Positions 56,744 to 64,000 of a DNA stretch of 64,000 bases are shown piece by piece. The translations under genes and the position numbers were made by a program. Positions within the stretch are counted from its first letter, which is position 1. Each line of letters opens with the position of its first letter. This DNA comes from Promethearchaeota archaeon (lineage in GTDB: Archaea; Asgardarchaeota; Lokiarchaeia; Sigyniarchaeales; SOKP01): assembly GCA_019058445.1 (NCBI GenBank), contig JAHPZA010000003.1, positions 250,810-314,809 on the forward strand, written 5' to 3'. The notes under the pieces were generated by a model. That model was not told the DNA's origin. It saw only the letters and a program-made list of their open reading frames with translations, and ran no database searches.

Positions 56744-58621
56744 ATGGAAATTAATTTAGAAAACCTTGATGATCAATTAAGATGTTTTTATGAATTCTCT
56801 TTAGATTTCCTCTTTATTTTGGATTTAAATGAGAAAATTCTTGATATGAATTCTATTGCTTTAGAAAATCTGGAATATACGAGAGAGGAGATTTTCAATA
56901 GAACCTTGAATGAATTTATTTTAAATGAAGATGTTAAGATATTTGAAGAATATATTATCAAAATCAAGAAAAAAGAAAAACCTATAGAAAAGATCACCAT
57001 AAGATTAAAAAAAAAATATGGTACTTATTTAGATTTGGAATTAAATGGAGTACCAATTCAGACAAAAGATAATAAGTATATAATATTAGTGATAGCTCAT
57101 GATATCACAGAATACAAAGAAGCTAAACAAAAACTAATAGAATCGGAAGAAGAATATAGACTAATTACAGAAAATGCCAACGATCTTATTGCCATTGTAA
57201 ATCAAAAATATGAACATGAATTTATTAATGAACAAACTTACATGAATATTTTAGGGTATTCTAATAAAGATATGCTAGGAAAAACCAGATTAGACATAGT
57301 ACATCCTGATGATTTGGAAAAAGGAATGAATGCTTATAAAACTGGCTTTCTAAATGGCGTAGGAACAGTTGAGCTAAGACTCCGACACAAACAAGGACAT
57401 TATATCTGTTTTGAATTTAAAGGTAAGACATATCGGAATTTAAAAGGTGATTTGAAAGGCTTATTAATTGGCAGAGAAATTACACAACGGAAAAAAACAG
57501 AGCTAAAATTAAAAGAATCGGAAGAAAAATATCGGAATATTACGGAACAATCTTTAATGGGTATTGGCATAATCCAAGATAATAAAATTAGGTTCATCAA
57601 TAAGACTTGTGCTGATATATTCGGATATACTATTGAAGAAATGATGCAATGGGAATTAAAAGATGTTATTAATGCTATGCATCCTGAAGATAGAAATTTT
57701 CTGATACCACAATTAACCAAAAAACAGAGAGGAGAGAAAGGATTTGAAATTTCTTATCAATATCGTGGTATTAAAAAATCGGGTGAATTAATATGGATTG
57801 AGAATTATTCTAATTCAATTCAATTTAGAGGTAAACCTGCAGATCTTATAACTGTGATAGATATTACGGAGCAAAAAATAGCAGAACAAAGGTTAAGAGA
57901 ATCTGAAGAAAACTATCGAAAAGCATATGAACGAGAAAATTTTTATAAAGATTTGTTTGCTCATGATATGAGCAATATTCTTCAAGGAATGCTTATATCT
58001 CTAGAAATTTATGGATTAGAATTTAGTTCTCCTAAAGAATCTTATATTTCTAAGGAAATTTTAAATATATATGAAGATCAAGTAAAAAGAGCCATTAGTT
58101 TAGTGAATAATGTAATAAAATTTTCTGAACTTGATCAAGCTCAGATAATATTAAAAAAAATAGACTTTAGAAAAACAATTAAAGAAGCTTATAATCTCAT
58201 TTTAAATCAAGTAGCAGATAAGAAAATCAATCTACAATTAAACTTCTCGTCTGATATCTTTTTTATAAAAGCTGATAATTTTTTATTGGATGTATTTGAA
58301 AATCTACTCTATAATTCTGTTAAACATAATGAGAATCAAGAAATTGAGATTCTCATTAAATCATCTACCATCCAAAAAGAAAAAAATCGATTTTTGAAAT
58401 TAGAAATAATTGATAATGGAGTAGGTATCCCTGACGAGAGAAAAGAAAGTATATTTATGAGAGTAAATAAGGAAGATAAAAGTGTTAGTGGAATAGGACT
58501 TGGTCTTTCTCTTGTAAAAAAAATCCTTGAGAATTATAATGCAGAAATATATGTTGAAAATAGAATCAGTGAAGACTATACTAAAGGCAGTAATTTTATT
58601 TTAGTATTTTCGGACGTATGA
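56744..58621 (+). CDS. Soluble PAS-PAS-PAS histidine kinase
   Basis: This 625-residue sensor kinase has three PAS domains (about 12-128, 135-255, 260-385), each ended by a DIT-type motif (HDITEYKEA, REITQRKKTE, IDITEQKIAE). The dimerisation helix has the phospho-acceptor His407 in HDMSN. The ATPase domain has the N box (NLLYNSVKHNE), G1 (DNGVGIPD) and G2 (GIGLGLSLVKK). It has no membrane segment, so it senses a cytoplasmic or diffusible signal. GAGGAG 6 bases before ATG 56744 is a strong ribosome site. No response regulator lies in the window. Confidence 0.92.
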   Translation: MEINLENLDDQLRCFYEFSLDFLFILDLNEKILDMNSIALENLEYTREEIFNRTLNEFILNEDVKIFEEYIIKIKKKEKPIEKITIRLKKKYGTYLDLELNGVPIQTKDNKYIILVIAHDITEYKEAKQKLIESEEEYRLITENANDLIAIVNQKYEHEFINEQTYMNILGYSNKDMLGKTRLDIVHPDDLEKGMNAYKTGFLNGVGTVELRLRHKQGHYICFEFKGKTYRNLKGDLKGLLIGREITQRKKTELKLKESEEKYRNITEQSLMGIGIIQDNKIRFINKTCADIFGYTIEEMMQWELKDVINAMHPEDRNFLIPQLTKKQRGEKGFEISYQYRGIKKSGELIWIENYSNSIQFRGKPADLITVIDITEQKIAEQRLRESEENYRKAYERENFYKDLFAHDMSNILQGMLISLEIYGLEFSSPKESYISKEILNIYEDQVKRAISLVNNVIKFSELDQAQIILKKIDFRKTIKEAYNLILNQVADKKINLQLNFSSDIFFIKADNFLLDVFENLLYNSVKHNENQEIEILIKSSTIQKEKNRFLKLEIIDNGVGIPDERKESIFMRVNKEDKSVSGIGLGLSLVKKILENYNAEIYVENRISEDYTKGSNFILVFSDV

Positions 58622-59073
58622 AAGGATTTGAATAGGCAAAAAAAAAAATTATTAATTGTTTATAATTTCATTTCAAATGCATCTATAATTTCAGGATTTA
58701 AAGTATTTATCAAACTAATCGTGATTATTCTTAAAATTATTATTTATTCCTTTTCTATTATATTTATATCAGTTCTTTTATTTTAATTAATTCTTTCCAA
58801 AATCTCTATTCTAATAATAGTTGTTAATAAAATGTTTCGAAATGAGATATAATAAATATTCTTTTAAGCTTCAATATCTTTAATAAATAAATTTAAAATT
58901 CTATGTCTTTCCCTTAAGATTTAATAAAATTTACCATAAAAGAAAAATTTTTAATAAAAGTAATTTTATTTGAAAGTTATAAACGATTTATCCAAATAAA
59001 TTAAATCAACAATTATCAATTAAATTGTGAGTAGTTAATATGCTTATAATTAGGTGATTTAGAAATATCAGAA
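58622..59073. other. AT-rich intergenic region without a recognised gene
   Basis: These 452 bases between two plus-strand genes are very AT-rich, with many short stops in all frames. I see no RNA gene, no repeat and no relic of a transporter. TATA-like sequences for the downstream gene lie near its 3' part, but none stands out. Confidence 0.5.
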
Positions 59074-60261
59074 GTGATGATTTGGAATCCTATTGAACGA
59101 TTCTTATGGGGGTTAGCGACAGCAATTCTAATATTATGTGGCCTACTATATTTTAAAAGAAGTTTGGAACGGGATGATAATAAAGAAAGGAATTATCTAA
59201 TAGGTTTTGGAATAGTCTTCATTTCTATGGCTATAACTAGATGTATTTTTATTCTTGCTGATTTGCAAATTCAAGGACATTTTATAGATAATGCATTTTA
59301 TGGGGATATTTATGCATCAAATAATTCAAATTACTGGATAATGATTAAAACAGGAAATATTATTTGGAATATATGTGTATTAATTTTTTTATTCACTTTA
59401 CCATTAAACTCCAAACGTATCAAATATACTCTTTTGACAATACAATTTGTTTTTTTGCTATTAATTATTTTTACTCCAGATCAAATATCTCATGAAATTG
59501 ATAGTATTGAGGTTATCTTTTTTTTCTTAGTTTTTTATATAAATTTAATTTCTTTAACTAAAAAATCAAGACTTGAATTAAAGGGTATCTCATCAATATT
59601 ATTATTTGGAATGAATATCCATCTTATTGGTGTTATATTTTATTCTCCAGAAATAAAAAGTCTTAATACAGCACCCTTAATATTAGCCCCATTACTTACC
59701 TTAATTGGTAGTCTAATTTCTATAATTCCTATGATAATAAAACAAATCTATTATACAAACGCTTTAAAATTTTGGTTAGTTCTTGGAATCACTACTATTG
59801 TAATATCAAGTTTTATGGCATTTTATTTTATATATCTAGGGCTTATAGTCTTTTTTATTTTAGCAATAATATCAATTTTAATTTTAATCTATATATTTTA
59901 CCAGGCAATAATTAATATTGAATTTGAAGCTAAATCAGATATAGAAGTAGAACATGAAGATATGTTGGGTATATTTACCAGACCTGATAAAATTAATGAA
60001 GAGGATATATCACTTTCTATAGAAAAAAAAATTTGTTTAGTTTGTAAAGGAAAAGTATCAAGATTTAATAGTTATATATGTGAATGCTATGTTTTATATT
60101 GTGAAAAATGTGCTCAGGCATTATCGAACTTAGAAAATGCATGCTGGGTCTGCAATGCTCCCTTTGACGAGTCAAAACCAGTGAAAGAATATAAAAACAT
60201 AGAAGAAAAAACAGATGCTGGATTTTTGGATATGATTAAAAAAAATTCAAAAGTTAATTAA
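59074..60261 (+). CDS. Multi-pass membrane protein with a C-terminal RING-like zinc finger
   Basis: This 395-residue protein has about eight membrane helices (about 10-290), then a cytosolic tail. The tail carries eight Cys at 321, 324, 336, 338, 343, 346, 357 and 360, spaced C-x2-C-x11-C-x-C-x4-C-x2-C-x10-C-x2-C. The order and spacing resemble a RING finger with cysteines only. The last motif is CWVCNAPFDES. In eukaryotes membrane RING proteins are often ubiquitin ligases; here the pattern alone does not show that. GTG 59074 or ATG 59077 starts it. Residues after the finger are charged. Confidence 0.8.
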   Translation: MMIWNPIERFLWGLATAILILCGLLYFKRSLERDDNKERNYLIGFGIVFISMAITRCIFILADLQIQGHFIDNAFYGDIYASNNSNYWIMIKTGNIIWNICVLIFLFTLPLNSKRIKYTLLTIQFVFLLLIIFTPDQISHEIDSIEVIFFFLVFYINLISLTKKSRLELKGISSILLFGMNIHLIGVIFYSPEIKSLNTAPLILAPLLTLIGSLISIIPMIIKQIYYTNALKFWLVLGITTIVISSFMAFYFIYLGLIVFFILAIISILILIYIFYQAIINIEFEAKSDIEVEHEDMLGIFTRPDKINEEDISLSIEKKICLVCKGKVSRFNSYICECYVLYCEKCAQALSNLENACWVCNAPFDESKPVKEYKNIEEKTDAGFLDMIKKNSKVN

Positions 60262-60357
60262 GAATTTTCTAAAAACTAATTATAATAAATCGATTGATAA
60301 ATTAGGTTTGAATTTAATTAAAAAAAGATAAAAAAAAATTGATCTAATTAATAGTTT

Positions 60358-61752
60358 TTATAATTTCATTTCAATTAATTTTGCCTTGTTTTGTTTAACC
60401 TTATCTGGTGTTATGTCATAGAATTTCCAAAAGATTAAGACTCCAATACCTATATATATGGCTGGTAAAAGTCCAAAGTGTAATTGAATTCCAAATAAGG
60501 CACTCTCAGGTTGTGTAGCAGCGCCCTCCACGAACCCTGTAAGCGTATGTACGAGAGCTAGTGTTACTGCTTGAATTACTCTTGCTAAATTGAGGAAAAA
60601 TTGACGAAATCCTCCATATGTAGATTCTCTTCGCTTTTCGGACATAACTACGGATTCATCAATCACATCGCTAAAAACTGGTGTTATCATAACCCAAAAA
60701 CCTCCAAATGCAAGACCGTACAAGAAGAGCACTATCAAATCACCGGTTAAATTCGTCATAAAGGTTAAAGGAGCTGCAGTTATTGCCATAAGAGTAGCAC
60801 TGTAGATCCAGGTTTTTCGATTATCTTGAGTCTTATTTGTCCATCTGATCCATAATGGAAGTGAGATTAATCCTCCAAAAAAAAATGCTAATATAAGAAA
60901 AGTTACAACCTCCGGGTCTACGTTTAAGATAAATCTAGTATGGTAATATACTGAAGCCAGCATTAACTGAACCATTGCCTGATATAAAATATATAATAAT
61001 AGATATGCCAGATAATTTTTATGTGATAAAACAAATTTTACTGATTTAAAAAAGGATTCTCTCTCCTGTTTCTCATAACTAACCAGAAAATGTTCTACTG
61101 TTTCTTTATCATCAGTTATACCGGCATACATAAGAAACCAGACACCAACACTAATTCCTACGCATACCCACGCCATTATTGCATAAGAGCTAATATTTCC
61201 AAAATCTATAATCATTGGGGGGACTACAAATGACAAAATTACTCCAATAAAACCAAAATATACTTCAAAAGTAGATAGTATCCTACGCTCTCCCTGGTCT
61301 CTGTATTTGTCTGGGCCAAGAGCCCAATAATTCACCGTAAAAAAAGATTCGACGGTATCAAATAAACATGTAGAAAAAACAAGCCAACCAAATAAACCCA
61401 ATTGAGAATTTTGAACAAAATTTGGCGGAGAAAACACAAGTAGAAAACAGAATATCATTGGAATGAAGAAAACAGCGATAAATGGAAATCTGCGTCCCCA
61501 TTTTTTAGTCCATCTGAAAGGACGATCGGTCAAATATCCGACTACGGGATCATTAAATGCATCGTAAACAGCATAAATAGCTACCCCGAGTCCAGCCAAT
61601 AATGAGTTTAATCCAAGTTCTGCTTCATAGAAGAAAAAAATCAGAATACTAAGCACACCCTGAATTAATTCAATTGCTATGCTTGCCGTATTAAACGAAG
61701 CCATATTTTTTTTAGAATGTAATATTATTGGTGCTTCTTTTCTTTCACTCAT
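60358..61752 (-). CDS. GPH family (MelB-like) cation symporter 7
   Basis: This 464-residue paralogue has VYDAFNDPVVGYLTDRPF, FRWTKKWGRRFPF and LTGFVEGAATQPESALFGI. The MelB-type Asp pair is complete (DAFND). It is closest to transporter 8, 214 bases away on the same strand; both have GAGGT before the start and share upstream sequence. Its position just left of a sulfatase gene invites the idea of sulfated-sugar import, by inference. Confidence 0.92.
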   Translation of the reverse strand: MSERKEAPIILHSKKNMASFNTASIAIELIQGVLSILIFFFYEAELGLNSLLAGLGVAIYAVYDAFNDPVVGYLTDRPFRWTKKWGRRFPFIAVFFIPMIFCFLLVFSPPNFVQNSQLGLFGWLVFSTCLFDTVESFFTVNYWALGPDKYRDQGERRILSTFEVYFGFIGVILSFVVPPMIIDFGNISSYAIMAWVCVGISVGVWFLMYAGITDDKETVEHFLVSYEKQERESFFKSVKFVLSHKNYLAYLLLYILYQAMVQLMLASVYYHTRFILNVDPEVVTFLILAFFFGGLISLPLWIRWTNKTQDNRKTWIYSATLMAITAAPLTFMTNLTGDLIVLFLYGLAFGGFWVMITPVFSDVIDESVVMSEKRRESTYGGFRQFFLNLARVIQAVTLALVHTLTGFVEGAATQPESALFGIQLHFGLLPAIYIGIGVLIFWKFYDITPDKVKQNKAKLIEMKL

Positions 61753-61820
61753 TTTCTAATACCTCTTATAGGTTTTTCCTATTTTTTTCATTAAATTTGT
61801 TATTTTCTAGTTTATTTTTC

Positions 61821-61836
61821 AGATAAATAAATATTT
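61821..61836 (-). promoter_or_regulatory. Conserved upstream element of transporter 7
   Basis: AAATATTTATTTATCT on the minus strand, 69 bases before the ATG, is identical to the element 66 bases before transporter 8. It probably contains the TATA box, and lacks the 16-bp motif of the other six promoters. Confidence 0.5.
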
Positions 61837-61966
61837 ATAACTAACTCCTTTTTTTCAGAAAATCTTGTATAGTTAAACTTGTATAACATTGCAAAATTTA
61901 AGGTTTTATTAAATGAAATGATTCGAAATGAAAAAAGGAAAAAAAAGAGGAATTAATTAATTTCTT

Positions 61967-63361
61967 TTATAATTTTTTCTCGATTAATTTTGCCTTGTTT
62001 TCTTGTACTTTGCTTGGCGTTAAATCATAGAATTTCCAAAATATTAATACCCCAATGGCAAGGTAAATTGCAGGAATAAGACCAAAATGTAATTGGATGC
62101 CAAATACTGCCAAAGGAGACTGTTTGCTGGCACCTTCCACAAAACCTGTAAGTTCATGTACAAAGGCCAAGGTTAGTGCTTGTATCACTCTCGCTAAATT
62201 GACGAAGAATTGGCGAAGACCCCCATAGGTGGATTCTTTTCTTCGTTCAGAATTCACTACTGACTCATCAATAACATCACTATATGTGGGCGTAATCATT
62301 ATCCAAAAACCTCCGAATGCCAGCCCCCATAGAAAAAGAATAACCAAATCAGCAATTAAACTTGCCATAAAGGTTAAAGGTGCGGCAAATATCACCATAA
62401 AAGTAGCAGAAAGTAACCAAGTTTTTCTATTATCTTGTGTTTTTTCAGTATACTTTTTCCAGAATGGAATTGAGATTAATGAACCAAGAAATAATGTCAA
62501 AATTAGAAGTGTTACTACTTCTTCTTGTTCCTTTATGACAAATCTGGTATGATAAAACACAGAGGCTTGCATTAACTGTATCATCGCCTGATATAAAATA
62601 TATAAAATTAGAAATGCTATGTAGTTCTTATGGGTGACAACTGATTTTAAAGACTTAAAAAAGGGTTCCCTTTCTTGGTTTTCAGCATTTGCCAAGTAAT
62701 TATCAACTGTTTCTTGGTCATCTCTTATGCCAGGTAGCATAACAAACCAAACTATAGAACTAATTGCAACGCAAATCCAAGCCATTAGGGCGTAAGAACT
62801 GATATCTCCAAAATTAATTATCATGGGAGGAATAACAAAGGATAATATTACACCAATGAATCCTAAGTAAACTGTAAAAGATGACGCAGTCCTACGCTCT
62901 TCTTGGTCTCTAAATTTATCTGGTGCTATACTCCAGTAATTCACAGTGAAAAAAGACTCAACTGTATCAAAAAGACATGTTGAAAACACTAGCCAACCAA
63001 AAATACCCATTTGGGACCCTTGAATTGCTGTTGGGGGAGAAAAAACTAGTAAAAAGCAGAGAAGCATTGGTATAAAAAATATAGCAACGAATGGAAATCT
63101 TCTTCCCCATTTTTTTGTCCACCTAAATGGACGGTCAGTTAACCATCCTATGAGAGGATCATTAAACGCATCATACACGGCATAAATTAAAATACCCATA
63201 CCAGCGAGAAATGAACTCAATCCAAGTTCGGTTTCATAAAAGAAAAAAATCAATATACTTAGAACTCCTTGAATCAATTCTATAGCTATACTTGCTGAAG
63301 TCATGGAAGCCATAATCTTCTTAGAATGTTTTATTGCTGGTACTCCCTTAATTTCACTCAC
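61967..63361 (-). CDS. GPH family (MelB-like) cation symporter 8
   Basis: This 464-residue paralogue has VYDAFNDPLIGWLTDRPF (Asp pair complete), FRWTKKWGRRFPF, and LTGFVEGASKQSPLAVFGI. It starts with GTG at 63361. The neighbouring transporter 7 is a tandem copy. Upstream of it, and divergent, is the sulfatase gene at 63556; the 194-bp gap may hold a shared control region. Confidence 0.92.
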   Translation of the reverse strand: MSEIKGVPAIKHSKKIMASMTSASIAIELIQGVLSILIFFFYETELGLSSFLAGMGILIYAVYDAFNDPLIGWLTDRPFRWTKKWGRRFPFVAIFFIPMLLCFLLVFSPPTAIQGSQMGIFGWLVFSTCLFDTVESFFTVNYWSIAPDKFRDQEERRTASSFTVYLGFIGVILSFVIPPMIINFGDISSYALMAWICVAISSIVWFVMLPGIRDDQETVDNYLANAENQEREPFFKSLKSVVTHKNYIAFLILYILYQAMIQLMQASVFYHTRFVIKEQEEVVTLLILTLFLGSLISIPFWKKYTEKTQDNRKTWLLSATFMVIFAAPLTFMASLIADLVILFLWGLAFGGFWIMITPTYSDVIDESVVNSERRKESTYGGLRQFFVNLARVIQALTLAFVHELTGFVEGASKQSPLAVFGIQLHFGLIPAIYLAIGVLIFWKFYDLTPSKVQENKAKLIEKKL

Positions 63362-63426
63362 TCTTGAATACCTCTAAATAACTTTTTGTTTTTTTTATAA
63401 ATTTATTATTTTATATCTTGCTTTGT

Positions 63427-63442
63427 AGATAAATAAATATTT
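63427..63442 (-). promoter_or_regulatory. Conserved upstream element of transporter 8
   Basis: AAATATTTATTTATCT on the minus strand, 66 bases before the GTG start, is identical over 16 bases to the element of transporter 7. Confidence 0.5.
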
Positions 63443-63555
63443 TGAACTTAGAGCTATTTTTAAGAAATTGTATAAAATTTAGCTTTTCTAATTTTTTAGA
63501 ATTTCATTTTTGGATATATGAAATTTTTAATATTTACGCTATATTTTCAATTCAC

Positions 63556-64000
63556 ATGAGTAAAAAACCTAACATCGTATCATTTATAACTCACGATCAG
63601 GGTCAATTTATCGGGTGTTATAATACACCTCAAATACCTAATTCGTTAAATACCCCAAATCTGGATAAATTAGCCTCAAAGGGCGTAAGATTTACAAATT
63701 ATTTTTGTACAGCTCCTCAATGTAGTCCTAGTCGAGGAAGTATTCAAACATCATTATATCCTCATCAGAATGGATTGATGGGACTTGTCAATAGAGGATG
63801 GACATTGCCACTTGAAAATAAGACGATACCAATGTATTTGAAAGAAAATGGATATTCCACTCATTTAATAGGGTTACAACATGAAAGTCTAAAACCATCT
63901 GATTTAGGATACGATACTCTTAGTGAGAGATTTTTTCATAAAGATCTCGAAATTGATTTTATGTATAATTGTAAATTAGTAGAAAACGAGTGTTTAAAGT
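63556..64000 (+). CDS. Cysteine-type sulfatase, C-terminus beyond the window
   Basis: The open frame from ATG 63556 runs off the window edge (148 codons seen). It opens KPNIVSFITHDQGQFIG, and has LNTPNLDKLASKGVRFTNYF, then APQCSPSRGS. Cys56 in C-S-P-S-R is the residue that becomes formylglycine in active sulfatases and needs a maturase. The SGSH-type (N-sulfoglucosamine sulfohydrolase-like) arrangement is likely. There is no signal peptide, so it would be cytoplasmic. It is divergent from transporter 8. Confidence 0.88.
   Translation, partial: MSKKPNIVSFITHDQGQFIGCYNTPQIPNSLNTPNLDKLASKGVRFTNYFCTAPQCSPSRGSIQTSLYPHQNGLMGLVNRGWTLPLENKTIPMYLKENGYSTHLIGLQHESLKPSDLGYDTLSERFFHKDLEIDFMYNCKLVENECLK

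Noticed and set aside
1..64000. tRNA, rRNA genes, insertion sequences and integration sites
   Set aside because: I scanned the intergenic stretches for GC-rich cloverleaf-like segments, transposase frames and long terminal repeats, and found none that I could support.

Overview
The window is AT-rich, gene-dense DNA that looks like an Asgard archaeon, most likely Lokiarchaeia-like. This is inferred from content, not from a marker gene. The evidence is two roadblock/Ras-like GTPase/TPR fusion proteins, a longin-like protein, a membrane protein with an eight-cysteine RING-like finger, archaeal TATA-type promoters, poly-T stretches behind genes, and little use of Shine-Dalgarno sites. Several metabolic genes, above all L-fucose isomerase, look bacterial and were probably acquired. 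I saw no rRNA, tRNA, CRISPR array or insertion sequence.

Region 1 (1-13.4 kb) is a duplicated divergent two-gene module. Each copy has a large secreted DUF2341/LamG surface protein on the minus strand and a roadblock-GTPase-TPR protein on the plus strand; the left surface protein is cut by the window edge. The duplicated promoters are still recognisable. Region 2 (13.6-21.5 kb) holds two tandem membrane-anchored left-handed beta-helix proteins, a DUF6512 protein, a UV-damage endonuclease (uvsE), a possible relic of a flavin-binding protein, a DUF1295 reductase-like protein, a DUF523-DUF1722 (TudS-like) protein overlapping an aspartate/glutamate racemase, a long TspO/MBR-like protein and a DUF1761 protein.

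Region 3 (21.6-30.4 kb) is a fucose cluster. Reading on the minus strand it has a cytoplasmic GH29 alpha-L-fucosidase, a UroD-like methyltransferase-fold protein, fucI, a second UroD-like protein and an acyl-CoA ligase. A Gfo/Idh dehydrogenase is divergent across a 22-nt perfect palindrome. Fuculokinase and fuculose-phosphate aldolase are not in the window. Region 4 (30.4-39.6 kb) has a FATP-type acyl-CoA synthetase, a small unknown protein, a DegT aminotransferase, a neutral-ceramidase-like hydrolase, a 7-TM protein, a Spinster-like MFS protein, an unknown protein and an M19 dipeptidase.

Region 5 (39.7-63.4 kb) is dominated by eight paralogous GPH/MelB-type symporters, five on the plus strand and three on the minus, plus the decayed tail of a ninth. 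They are interspersed with an M28 peptidase carrying a large insertion, a serine beta-lactamase-like hydrolase, a G1P-dehydrogenase-like protein, a double metallo-beta-lactamase protein, an unknown three-gene operon, a PAS histidine kinase and the membrane RING-like protein. Six transporter promoters share a fixed arrangement: a TATA box, four bases, then a 16-bp partly palindromic motif. The plus-strand transporters have Asn, and the minus-strand ones Asp, at the position of MelB Asp55, a cation ligand. A cysteine-type sulfatase begins at the right edge.

Taken together, the window suggests a heterotroph that imports small glycans or related compounds through many differentially tuned symporters, and degrades fucosylated and probably sulfated material inside the cell. 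The surface-protein/GTPase modules may link the cell surface to an internal GTPase switch.
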